Shown: positions 25,538 to 33,206 of the stretch, one piece after another
Layout of the letters: the number at the start of each line of letters is the position of its first letter
Position numbering within the stretch: position 1 is the first letter of the stretch
DNA from: JACCYJ01 sp038198775
Lineage (GTDB): Bacteria > Actinomycetota > Actinomycetes > Propionibacteriales > Nocardioidaceae
Direction of reading: 5' to 3'
DNA length: 64,000 nucleotides
Assembly: GCA_038198775.1 (NCBI GenBank)
Contig: JBBPZV010000018.1
Span: 1 to 64,000 of the forward strand
Notes under the pieces: model-generated
What the model saw: the letters and a program-made list of their open reading frames with translations, nothing else
What the model was told of the DNA's origin: nothing
The model's database searches: none
Made by a program: the position numbers and the translations under genes

Positions 25538-26935
25538 TCAGCCGTCGGCGTCCTCGGCCGCCTCACCGTCGGCGTCCTCCGCGGACTGGTCGGCGACGGC
25601 GTCACCGATGGCACCGTCGGAACGGAGCCGTTTCAGGTCCACCACCTCGCCGGAGGCGTCGGTTACGACGGCGCTCTCCACGATCAGCGCGAGCGCCTTG
25701 CCTCGTACGACCTCGCTCACCAGCGCCGGCACCTGATGGTGCTCCATCGCGTGCTGGGCGTACTCCTCAGGGGGTACGCCGGCCTGCTGGGCGCGGCGCA
25801 CGATGTGCTGGGTGAGCTCGGACTCGTCCACGCCCAGCTGCTGGGAGCGCGCCACCTCGTCCAGCACGAACTGGGCGCGCAGCGTGTCGCGCACCCGCTG
25901 GTCGAGCTCCGCCTCGAACTCCTCCCGCGTCTGGCCCTCGGAGTCCAGGAACTGCTCCATCGTCATGCCGGCGTACGACACCTGCGACTCGATTTCCTGG
26001 CGCCGGGCGGTCATCTCGTCAGCAACGACCTGCTCGGGGAGCGGGACCTCCACCAGCTCGAGCAGCCGTGCCAGCACCGCGTCCCGGGCGGCGCTGGCCT
26101 GCTCCATGCGCCGGGCGCGGACCAGGCGCTCGCGCAGGTCGTCGCGAAGCTCGACGACCGTGTCGAACTCGCTGGCGGTCTGGGCGAAGTCGTCGTCGAC
26201 CTCCGGCAGCTCCTGCTCCTTCACCGCGGTCACCGTCACCGTGACGTCCACCGGTTGGCCGGCGTACTCACCGGCCAAGAGCGTGGTGTCGAAGGTGGCG
26301 TCGTCCCCGGCGCTCATCTCGAGCAGGGTCTCGTCGAGCCCGTCGAGCATCGAGCCGTCCCCGACCCGGTACGACAGGTCGCTGGTGCGGGCGGCCTCGA
26401 TCGGCTCTCCGTCCTTGGTGGCCGCGACGAGGTCGATGGTGACGAAGTCCCCCGCTGCGGTCGGTCGCTCGACGTCGCGCAGCGACCCGAACCGCTCCCG
26501 CAGCGCCTCAACCTGCTCCTCGACGTCCTCGTCGGTGACGACGGCGTCCTCGACACCGACCTCTAGCCCCTCGTACCCCGGCAGCACGATCTGCGGGACC
26601 ACGTCGAGCTCGGCGGTGAACTCCAGCGGCTGGCCGTCGGTGAAGGTCGAGACGTCGATCTGCGGTGAGGACAGCGGCTTGACGTCGTTTTGCTGCAGCG
26701 CCTGCAGGTAGAGGTTGGGCAGCGCGCTGTTGACCGCCTCCTCCAGCACCGCGTCCCGGCCGATCCGCTGGTCGACGATCACGGACGGGACCTTGCCGCG
26801 GCGGAACCCGGGGACGTTGATCTGCTGTCCGATCTTCTTGTACGCCGCGTCCAGGCTGGGCTTGAGATCCTCGAACGGAACCTCGACGGTGAGCTTCACC
26901 CTGGTCGGGTTCAACGGCTCGGCGGCGCTCTTCAC
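25538..26935 (-). CDS. tig: Trigger factor (ribosome-bound chaperone / prolyl isomerase)
   Basis: A 465-residue protein. The ribosome-binding loop GFRRGKVP is present near residue 45. The FKBP-like isomerase domain lies about 155-245, followed by the helical chaperone arms and a very acidic Ala/Asp/Glu tail. Start GTG 26935 follows GAGGAG; the longer frame upstream would run into the tRNA-Pro gene. Trigger factor shields nascent chains at the tunnel exit. Confidence 0.95.
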   Translation of the reverse strand: MKSAAEPLNPTRVKLTVEVPFEDLKPSLDAAYKKIGQQINVPGFRRGKVPSVIVDQRIGRDAVLEEAVNSALPNLYLQALQQNDVKPLSSPQIDVSTFTDGQPLEFTAELDVVPQIVLPGYEGLEVGVEDAVVTDEDVEEQVEALRERFGSLRDVERPTAAGDFVTIDLVAATKDGEPIEAARTSDLSYRVGDGSMLDGLDETLLEMSAGDDATFDTTLLAGEYAGQPVDVTVTVTAVKEQELPEVDDDFAQTASEFDTVVELRDDLRERLVRARRMEQASAARDAVLARLLELVEVPLPEQVVADEMTARRQEIESQVSYAGMTMEQFLDSEGQTREEFEAELDQRVRDTLRAQFVLDEVARSQQLGVDESELTQHIVRRAQQAGVPPEEYAQHAMEHHQVPALVSEVVRGKALALIVESAVVTDASGEVVDLKRLRSDGAIGDAVADQSAEDADGEAAEDADG

Positions 26936-26969
26936 GCGGCTCTCCTCGGATCTGGGGGGTTCTAGGCGG

Positions 26970-27042
26970 TCGGGGCGACAGGACTCGAACCTGCGATCTC
27001 CTGCTCCCAAAGCAGGCGCGCTAGCCACTGCGCCACGCCCCG
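26970..27042 (-). tRNA. tRNA-Pro(UGG)
   Basis: A 73-base cloverleaf on the minus strand. Acceptor CGGGGCG pairs perfectly with CGCCCCG, the D-stem is GCGC/GCGC, the anticodon arm CCTGC-TTTGGGA-GCAGG gives anticodon UGG, and the T-arm is GCAGG-TTCGAAT-CCTGT. The discriminator is A. CCA is not encoded. Confidence 0.96.
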
Positions 27043-27194
27043 CGACGACCGACCGAGTCTAGTGGACCGGCGGGGAAGGCCGCGCCGACCGAGGAGCGGC
27101 AGGCCTGCTCCGCGCCGGGCCGCGTCCGCCGGCTGCCCGCTCCGACATGCGATCATGGGCTTTGTCTGCCCGGGCGCGGTGTCCCCGGCCGTAC

Positions 27195-27265
27195 GCGGGT
27201 GTAGCTCAATGGCAGAGCTCCAGCCTTCCAAGCTGGTCATGCGGGTTCGATTCCCGTCACCCGCT
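27195..27265 (+). tRNA. tRNA-Gly(UCC), probable integration site of the island
   Basis: A 71-base cloverleaf. Acceptor GCGGGTG/CACCCGC, D-stem GCTC/GAGC, anticodon arm CCAGC-CTTCCAA-GCTGG (anticodon UCC), T-arm CGGG-TTCGATT-CCCG. CCA is not encoded. An integrase remnant begins 145 bases downstream in the same direction, the usual layout for tRNA-targeted integration. I could not find a second copy of the tRNA 3' end that would mark the far end. Confidence 0.95.
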
Positions 27266-27410
27266 CACATCGAACGCGCACGTCAGCCTGTATGCGGCGA
27301 CGTGCAGCCAGCGACCGAAGACCCCTCGCGTGCCCTAACCGTGCCCCGAAGTGGTCGCGGCGCAGCTCCTGGTCGGACGCCTTCCACGCGCACCTCTGTG
27401 TGGAGGACAC

Positions 27411-28470
27411 ATGACCAGGCGCGACTTCGGCACAGTGCGGCGGCTGCCGTCCGGCCGATGGCAGGCGAGGTACATCGCGCCATACGGTGCGCGCGCATCC
27501 CGGCCGAGCGCACGTTCCCGACGCGCGCCGAGGCCGCGGCCTTCCTCGCCGGCATGCAGGCAAACCTCGACCGCGGGGCGTACGTCGACCCGGTTGCCAG
27601 AGCCGAGATCTTTGGGGAGTACGCGATGACCTGGCTCGCCCAACGCGACGACCTTCGGCCGCGGTCCGCGGAGCTGTACGCGGGCCTCCTCAACCGGCAC
27701 CTACTCCCCCACATCGGCGCCGTGCCCCTCGCCCGGCTGACTCCCGCGGCAGCCGTCGGTGGCATGCCGGTCGGCTCCAAGGCGGGGTCGGGCGGTCCAC
27801 CGTGGCCAAGGCCTACCGGCTGCTGAAGACCATCCTTAACACCGCCGTGGCCGACGGGGTCCTTCCCCGCAACCGGTGCCTCCTACGCGGAGCCGGGAGC
27901 GAACGGGCCCCTGAGCGAGTCGCGCCGACCCTGCTCGAGGCGCATGCGCTCGCCGCCGCCATCCAGCCGCGCTGGCGGATGCTCGTCCTGCTGGCCACCT
28001 GGTCGGGGCTGCGCTGGGACGAACTCGTCGCCCTGAGGCGGTCCAGTGTCGACCTCGAGCACGGCCGCGTGACGGTGACAGCCCAACTGGTCGAGACAGC
28101 AGGCGGTGTTCGACTCGGACCACCCAAGACGGACGCCGGCCGACGCGCCGTGCACCTGCCGCCGCACCTGCTCCCCGAGCTCGCAGACCACCTCCGGCAT
28201 TGGGTCGGGACAGAGCAGGACGCCTGGCTGTTCTGCGGTCTGCTGGGTGCCCCGCTCGTCCGGCGCAACTTCACCGTCCACTGGACCAAAGCCGTGCCGA
28301 GGCCGGACTCGAAGCGGTCAGGTTCCACGATCTGCGTCACCTCTCGTCAACACTGGCCGCCACCACTGGAGCGACCGCGCGCGAAGTGCCGGCTCATCCC
28401 ACCGTGCCCGGGCCTTGCGAACAAACGCCGCCGAATCGACAAGCGACCACGCGAGACCGCGGCCGTCGCC
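27411..28470 (+). pseudogene. Tyrosine recombinase (phage/ICE integrase), frameshifted remnant
   Basis: ATG 27411 follows GGAGGAC and opens a normal actinophage-type integrase (MTRRDFGTVRRLPSGRWQAR). Homology then jumps frame three times. A first jump comes near 27490, into the SAM-like core-binding region (GEYAMTWLAQRDDL). A second near 27770 leads into LKTILNTAVADGVLPRNR and WSGLRWDELVALR, holding the first catalytic arginine. A third near 28300 leads into VRFHDLRHLSSTLAA, holding the His-x2-Arg box. The final LGH...Tyr region cannot be recovered in any frame. Inactive; it marks an old integration at tRNA-Gly. Confidence 0.85.
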
Positions 28471-28665
28471 GTCCACGCCGAGGGTGCGCAGACTGCGACG
28501 CCTCCGCGCGACCTGGCCGCAGCTCGCTGTTGCGCTCGGTGCCAGCCGTCAGGCCGCCCGTAACCGGTACGGCCCGTGATGCCCTCAGCCCTCAGGACGG
28601 CCACGGGCGAGGCTCGGGCAAGCCGGAACGACCACCGATACCGACGACTCACTGAAGGGGACCGT

Positions 28666-28920
28666 ATGGAGACCCGCGATCACCGAGTCGCTCCTTCAGC
28701 TGATCCCCGGAACAGGCCGCCGACACCCTCGTCGAGCTCGGCCGTGGCCCGCGTGTACGAGTTTGCGCGATCGTCAGATCCACACGGTCAAGATCGGCCG
28801 CTCTCGGCGCATCCCCTACACGCGCCTGCTCGACAACGTAGCGGGTCTGGAGCAGCTCGCCGACACCGCGCCCGCCGGACCAGGCAACGCGCGACCCCTG
28901 ACGATGAGGTCTGGCCCAGA
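28666..28920 (+). pseudogene. Excisionase / helix-turn-helix protein remnant
   Basis: ATG 28666 has a clear Shine-Dalgarno (AAGGGG). Pieces of a small MerR/excisionase-type DNA-binding protein appear in successive frames: EQAADTL, then ARVYE, then RDRQIHTVKIGRSRRIPYTR followed by LLDNVAGLEQL. Such a protein normally follows or precedes the integrase and directs excision. At least two frameshifts break it. The end is arbitrary because the last frame runs on without a stop. Confidence 0.7.
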
Positions 28921-28964
28921 CCTCCCAGCGCTCATGACGGGGGCGGCTACGCCAGGATGTCGTA

Positions 28965-29516
28965 ATGGGCAGGAGTCACCAGTTGAAGATCACGCTGAAG
29001 GGCGTCAAGCCTCCGATCTGGAGGCGGCTGCTCATACCGTCCGAGTTCACCCTGACCCAAGTCCATGAGGTGCTGCTGACCGCGATGGGCTGGTCCGGCT
29101 ACCACCTGTACGCCTTCAAGATCGGCCACACGTCTTACCTGGACATTGACGACGACTGGCCGGACGACTCGGTCGACCCGGCCTCGGTCCGGCTTGGGGA
29201 TCTGGTCGGGCCGAGCGACAAGTTCACCTTCGAGTACGACTTCGGCGACGGCTGGGAACACCAGGTCGTCGTGGAGGACGTGCTGCACGCAGCCGGGCGT
29301 TCTCGGCCGGTCTGCCTGGCCGGACGTCGGGCCTGCCCGCCGGAGGACGTCGGCGGTCCGTGGGGGTACGCCGACTTCCTCGACGCGATCACCGACCCCA
29401 AGCATGAGCTGCACGGGGAGCTGCTGGAGTGGATCGGCGGAGGCTTCGACTCCGAGGCCTTCGACGCGGCCGAGGTCGAGCAGATCTTCGCCACCGTCTC
29501 CGACCTGTCGAGCTGA
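28965..29516 (+). CDS. Plasmid pRiA4b ORF-3 family protein
   Basis: A 183-residue intact protein of the PRiA4_ORF3 family. It starts with LKITLKGVKPPIWRRLLIPS, then TLTQVHEVLLTAMGWSGYHL, FTFEYDFGDGWEHQVVVEDV and CPPEDVGGPWGYADFLDAI, all family signatures. The family is common on plasmids and islands; a biochemical function has not been shown. The start is ATG 28965. The Fic gene follows 80 bases later. Confidence 0.88.
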   Translation: MGRSHQLKITLKGVKPPIWRRLLIPSEFTLTQVHEVLLTAMGWSGYHLYAFKIGHTSYLDIDDDWPDDSVDPASVRLGDLVGPSDKFTFEYDFGDGWEHQVVVEDVLHAAGRSRPVCLAGRRACPPEDVGGPWGYADFLDAITDPKHELHGELLEWIGGGFDSEAFDAAEVEQIFATVSDLSS

Positions 29517-29526
29517 CCTCCGCCCG

Positions 29527-29604
29527 TTGGAGTCCGGCCCGCTGACTCCAAAGATCGTTGGAGTCTCTGGCGTCTATTCCAACATAAAAGGGTCAAGTGT
29601 TGGA
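29527..29604. promoter_or_regulatory. Operator-like array of TTGGAGTC / TGTTGGA half-sites
   Basis: Five related half-sites lie in 78 bases: TTGGAGTC (29527-29534), its exact inverse GACTCCAA (29544-29551), TTGGAGTC again (29558-29565), TCCAACA (29578-29584) and its exact inverse TGTTGGA (29598-29604). The last one covers the Fic start codon (GTG 29597). Two perfect dyads plus one lone site suggest cooperative binding by a dimeric regulator, most simply the winged-helix end of the Fic protein itself. Confidence 0.65.
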
Positions 29605-30928
29605 GCGTCACCTCGTGGATCCAACGGACTTCCAGGCACCGGCATTCGGCCGTGCGACCCGCCGCGTGGGTGATCGCTGGGCGTTCTGGTACTTCGAACC
29701 GTCGCCGATCCCGCGAGACCTCATGCTCGACGCAGCGAACGTGCTCGCGCTGTCCGAGGCTGACGCGGCCCTGGGGCACCTGCGGGGGTTGGGGCATCTG
29801 ATCACGGACCCGCAGCTGCTCATCGGCCCGTACGTCGCCCGCGAGGCGCTCGCGAGCCAGCGAATCGAAGGCACCCAGGCATCCCTGGCCGGGGTTCTTC
29901 AGGCTGGCGCCGAAGTCGATGAGACCGAGCACACGACCGACGACGTCGCCGAGGTCCAGTCGTATGTGCGGGCTACCTACCGCGGCCTCGAACTGATCAA
30001 GACGCTGCCGATCAGCCAGCGGCTGGTCCTAGATGTGCACCGCGTGCTGCGCACCGGAGTCCTTGGCGAGGACCGGCTGCCCGGTGAGCTGCGTCGCAGA
30101 CCGGTCTGGGTGCGGTCCCCGACGGACAGTCCCGACACCGCGGTCTTCGTTCCCCCGCTGCCCGAACACCTGGGCGACCTGCTCGCCGACTGGGAGAGGT
30201 TCGTCAACGAACTGGGGCCTCAACCCGCTCTGGTCCGGTGTGCCCTCATGCACTACCAGTTCGAGACCATCCACCCCTTCCTGGACGGCAACGGCCGCAT
30301 CGGCCGCCTGCTCATCGGCCTCCTGCTCCACCAACAGGGCCGCCTGACGACGCCGCTGCTCTACCTCTCGGGCTACCTGGAGACCCACCGACGCGAGTAC
30401 TACGAGCGGCTGCAGGCGGTCCGGGATGGCGGCGAGATCCAGCAGTGGCTGCAGTTCTTCCTCACCGCCGTCCAACGTCAGGCCGAGGACGGAGTCGACC
30501 GCGCCGGCCAGCTGGTCCGCGTCTGCGAGGAGTACGTGACCGCCGCGGCGCGCTCGCGCTCCCGTATCGGCGAGGTCGTCCCACTGATCTTTGCCAATCA
30601 CTTCGTCACCGTCCGACGTGTCGAGGCAGCCCTCAAGATCACCAACCAGGGCGCGCGCAACCTCATCCGCGACGCGGAGTCGCGAGGATGGCTCCAGCCC
30701 CTCCAGGTCCGCGGTCGGGGCCGTCGCCAGTACTGGGTGGCTCGCCAGGTCTTCGAGATCATCGAGGCGCCTCCGCAGTACGAGCGCCGACGAGCTCAGC
30801 AGGCCGTGGATGCGAGGCCCGAGCGGACACGGTCCTCCGCGGCTCCCGAGCCCGTCGTGCCCGTCCCCGGCGATACCGTCCAGCCAGTCGAAGTGAACAC
30901 GACGAGCACGGCGGGGGACGACACGTGA
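29597..30928 (+). CDS. Fic family protein with N-terminal inhibitory motif and C-terminal winged helix
   Basis: A 443-residue protein. The Fic core motif HPFLDGNGRIGR (about residue 224) has the catalytic histidine and the GNGR nucleotide loop needed for AMP transfer. An inhibitory helix motif S-x3-E-G (SQRIEG, about residue 88) precedes it, as in class II Fic proteins, so basal activity should be low. Residues about 330-390 form a winged helix (VRRVEAALKITNQGARNLI), typical of the Fic family found beside type I restriction systems. The start is GTG 29597 after AAAGGG. A scrap of hsdM follows directly. Target unknown. Confidence 0.92.
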   Translation: MLERHLVDPTDFQAPAFGRATRRVGDRWAFWYFEPSPIPRDLMLDAANVLALSEADAALGHLRGLGHLITDPQLLIGPYVAREALASQRIEGTQASLAGVLQAGAEVDETEHTTDDVAEVQSYVRATYRGLELIKTLPISQRLVLDVHRVLRTGVLGEDRLPGELRRRPVWVRSPTDSPDTAVFVPPLPEHLGDLLADWERFVNELGPQPALVRCALMHYQFETIHPFLDGNGRIGRLLIGLLLHQQGRLTTPLLYLSGYLETHRREYYERLQAVRDGGEIQQWLQFFLTAVQRQAEDGVDRAGQLVRVCEEYVTAAARSRSRIGEVVPLIFANHFVTVRRVEAALKITNQGARNLIRDAESRGWLQPLQVRGRGRRQYWVARQVFEIIEAPPQYERRRAQQAVDARPERTRSSAAPEPVVPVPGDTVQPVEVNTTSTAGDDT

Positions 30929-31073
30929 GCGTGACGCTCGGGAGCTTGAACGGCGTCTGTGGGACGCCGCCAACGCGCTGCGCGGCCCCGTGGATCCGGC
31001 TGACTTCAAGACCTACACGTTCCCCATGCTGTTCTGGAAGTGGATCAGCGACACCCACGACTGGGAGCGAACG
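30897..31073 (+). pseudogene. hsdM N-terminal remnant (type I restriction-modification methyltransferase)
   Basis: About 50 codons in one frame read RELERRLWDAANALRGPVD and continue ADFKTYTFPMLFWKWISDTH, the unmistakable HsdM N-terminal helical domain. No start codon exists in this frame after the stop at 30894, and similarity ends at about 31073 with no methyltransferase domain. It overlaps the end of the Fic gene. Evidence that a type I locus (hsdM plus Fic) once stood here. Confidence 0.8.
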
Positions 31074-31191
31074 CAGGCGCCTGGGTGCGTGGCGAGGTCA
31101 AGATGATGCAGGCCGGCGGCCGGCGGCCATGCGATGGGCGCGGCCAGAGGGCTGTGTGGTGCTGCGCGGCACGCCGCGTATTTGGCTGGCC

Positions 31192-31272
31192 AGGCCGCGG
31201 CCGTCGCGCACGCTTGTACGTGACTACCAGCGGTTGCGAAACGACATCTGCTGGTCGGTGTTCCACTGCTGA
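31192..31272 (+). pseudogene. Possible DDE transposase C-terminal scrap
   Basis: The last 26 codons of an otherwise meaningless frame read TLVRDYQRLRNDICWSVFHC and stop. The R-D-Y-x-R-L then W-(S/A) pattern resembles the extreme C-terminus of IS5-type transposases (usually RDYERLPxxSExMIxWAMI). No terminal repeat was seen. The bases between the hsdM scrap and this piece show nothing recognisable. Confidence 0.35.
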
Positions 31273-31346
31273 GCCGCCCGTTACCGCACCCTTGAAGGGC
31301 GCAGGGCCCCGCGACCAAGTCCACCACCCGCAGCTACGGTGACCAG

Positions 31347-31760
31347 ATGAACGACGCCCCCCAAACCAAGCCCAAGCTCGATCTTGTCATCCTCGACTGT
31401 CCCGACGCGCTGGCACTCGGCCGGTTCTACGCGGACATCCTCGGCTGGGAGGTCGAGGAAGGCTCGAACCGGGACTTCACCACGCTTGTGCCGCCGGGCG
31501 GGGGGCTTAGCCCCGAGAACCCCGAAGGCCGCACGACGTTGTCCTTTCAGCGGATCGACGACTGGGTCGAGCCCACCTGGCCCGGAGGCGACTACCCACA
31601 ACAGTTCCACCTGGACTTGTCGGTGCCGGACATCGCCGCAGCCGAGCCCGCGGTCATCGCCGCCGGTGCACGGGTCCACCCGCATCAGCCCTCGAAGGAC
31701 GGTGGCTTCCGGGTTTACCTCGATCCGGTCGGACACCCGTTCTGCCTGATCGGCGGCTAA
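31347..31760 (+). CDS. VOC (glyoxalase/bleomycin resistance-type) family protein
   Basis: A 137-residue protein with two beta-alpha-beta-beta-beta modules: LDLVILDCPDALALGRFYADI in the first and QFHLDLSVPDIAAAEP to VYLDPVGHPFCLIGG in the second. The GHPFCL ending is typical of the Glyoxalase_6-like group. Metal ligands and substrate cannot be assigned. The stop is followed at once by palindromic repeat copy B. Confidence 0.85.
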   Translation: MNDAPQTKPKLDLVILDCPDALALGRFYADILGWEVEEGSNRDFTTLVPPGGGLSPENPEGRTTLSFQRIDDWVEPTWPGGDYPQQFHLDLSVPDIAAAEPAVIAAGARVHPHQPSKDGGFRVYLDPVGHPFCLIGG

Positions 31761-31822
31761 CCACCATGCGCCCTGACTGCGCAACACGCCGGGCGTTTCG
31801 CGGCAGAAACGTTACCGCCACG
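31761..31822. repeat. Palindromic repeat, copy B (left arm degenerate)
   Basis: The right arm GGGCGTTTCGCGGCAG then AAACGTTACCGCCAC (31791-31821) is a near-exact family copy. The inner left arm GCAACACGCC pairs with it, but the outer left arm (31761-31778) has diverged. It lies directly after the VOC stop. Confidence 0.75.
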
Positions 31823-31857
31823 ACGAGGCGGGGGCTGCGCGGAACCCGACCCGCATG

Positions 31858-31878
31858 CTTGGCCAAGTTTGGCCAAGG
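31858..31878. promoter_or_regulatory. Probable toxin-antitoxin operator (two TTGGCCAA palindromes)
   Basis: CTTGGCCAAG (31858-31867) is a perfect 10-base palindrome. It is followed after one base by a second copy, TTGGCCAA (31870-31877), centre-to-centre distance 11 bases. It ends 6 bases before the antitoxin ATG at 31884, a position fitting autoregulation by a Phd/VapB-type antitoxin. Confidence 0.6.
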
Positions 31879-31883
31879 ACCCT

Positions 31884-32144
31884 ATGATCGATGTCGTGCT
31901 CGTCAATGTCGGCCAGGCCAAGACGGATCTGTCGAAGCTTCTCGCGCGCGTCGAGGCCGGAGAGGCCGTGGAGATCGCACGCGACGGCGTCCCCGTCGCA
32001 CGGCTGGTGCGGATCGAACTGCCTTCATCGGCTGGGCAGCGCTTCCTCGCCGCGCGTGGTTCGCTTGCCGGCCGCATCTCGCTGAGCGACGGTTTCGAGT
32101 TCACTGGCGCCGAGCTCGACGACATGCTGGACGACGCGACGTGA
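31884..32144 (+). CDS. Type II antitoxin, Phd/YefM family
   Basis: An 86-residue antitoxin. N-terminal Phd/YefM DNA-binding fold: VGQAKTDLSKLLARVEAGE, then VEIARDGVPVARLVRI. The acidic C-terminal tail (TGAELDDMLDDAT) should wrap the toxin. ATG 31884 was preferred to TTG 31869, which falls inside the palindromic operator. The stop overlaps the toxin start (GTGA). It represses its own operon and neutralises the PIN toxin in this type of pair. Confidence 0.88.
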   Translation: MIDVVLVNVGQAKTDLSKLLARVEAGEAVEIARDGVPVARLVRIELPSSAGQRFLAARGSLAGRISLSDGFEFTGAELDDMLDDAT

Positions 32145-32518
32145 GGCTGTTGCTTGACACGCATGTCGTGCTCTGGGAACTGGAGGGGTCGCGCCGTGTC
32201 TCACCAGTGGCGCAGGAGGCAATCGAGCGGGCGACGGAGTTGTTGTTCAGCGTCGTGTCGTACGCCGAGATCGGCGTGAAGGCGGCGCTCGGCAAGCTCT
32301 CGGTCCCTCGGGACCTGAGCGAGCACGTGAGGCGGAGCGGTGTCCAGGTCCTCCGGCTTGAAGTCGATCATGGACTCGCGGTCGCGGACCTGCCTATGCA
32401 TCATCGTGATCCATTCGACCGGTTGCTCATCGCCCAGGCTCGTTCCGAGCAGCTGACGATCGTCACCGCCGACCGTCGAATCGCGGACTACGACGTTCCA
32501 CTCATCGACGCCGGGTGA
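32141..32518 (+). CDS. vapC: Type II toxin, PIN-domain ribonuclease (VapC-like)
   Basis: A 125-residue PIN-domain protein with the four acidic sites expected for metal-dependent RNase activity: D6 in LLLDTHVVLWEL, E in VVSYAEIGVK, D in HHRDPFDRLLIAQA and D near TADRRIADYDVPLID. The THVVLW start is typical of the VapC group paired with Phd-type antitoxins. GTG 32141 overlaps the antitoxin stop. Toxin cleaves RNA (often tRNA) when free. Confidence 0.9.
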   Translation: MRLLLDTHVVLWELEGSRRVSPVAQEAIERATELLFSVVSYAEIGVKAALGKLSVPRDLSEHVRRSGVQVLRLEVDHGLAVADLPMHHRDPFDRLLIAQARSEQLTIVTADRRIADYDVPLIDAG

Positions 32519-32611
32519 CCTTCGGTCCGGGAGCGGCGGACGCATCGGTCAGCGCCTCGCGAGCCAGCCCTCTCGCTGCGAGTACGCGGCGCAAGCCGGT
32601 GAGCGCGCAGC

Positions 32612-33004
32612 CTACGGCTCGAGTGAGCTGGGGTCGGGCGGGACGTCGATGGCGTGCTCCCGCAGGATTGCCAGTGGCACCATCTGCAACACGGCCTCGT
32701 TGGTCGAGGCCAACACGACCGGCGCCGCTACCCCGTCGTCGTGGGCGCGAGCCCAGTTCGAAGCGGTCACACACCAGCGGTCGCCAGGCAGGAGCCCGGG
32801 AAAGCGGTACTGAGGTTGCGGTGTCGAGAGGTCGTTGCCGATGCTGCGCTGGTGGTCGAGAAACTCGGTCGTCACGACGGCGCAGATGGTGTGGCTTCCG
32901 AGATCCTGAGGGCCGGTGCTGCAACAACCATCGCGGAAAAAGCCGGTAACCGGGTCCGTGCCACACGGTTGCAGCTCGTCTCCGAGGACGTTGCGCTCGC
33001 TCAC
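32612..33004 (-). CDS. DUF2237 family protein
   Basis: A 130-residue cysteine-containing protein with clear DUF2237 signatures: RNVLGDELQPCGTDPVTGFF, RDGCCSTGPQDLGSHTICAV, QYRFPGLLPGDRWCVTA and APVVLASTNE. Function unknown; the family is widespread and short. The start is GTG 33004; ATG 33034 is possible. It converges with vapC (93 bp gap) and diverges from the glycosylase gene. Confidence 0.85.
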   Translation of the reverse strand: MSERNVLGDELQPCGTDPVTGFFRDGCCSTGPQDLGSHTICAVVTTEFLDHQRSIGNDLSTPQPQYRFPGLLPGDRWCVTASNWARAHDDGVAAPVVLASTNEAVLQMVPLAILREHAIDVPPDPSSLEP

Positions 33005-33206
33005 TCGCCCAGCATTGCGCACTACGGACGGCATTTCCGCCACGCCACCCGATGCGCGGTGCACTCCAGCCGGCGTACTGGCGACCGTGAGTTTCGCGGC
33101 CGTCTCGCGGCGTCGACAACGCTGCGCAAAGCACGAAGGCCCGCCTGGGTCAAAACTGTTGACGATGCCCTGAACGGAGGACCGCCGTGTCGTTGCGAGC
33201 CCGTAG

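Noticed and set aside
30929..31346. Continuous gene between Fic and the VOC protein
   Set aside because: The open frames only partly match (hsdM start, transposase end) in different frames. I treat them as separate scraps.
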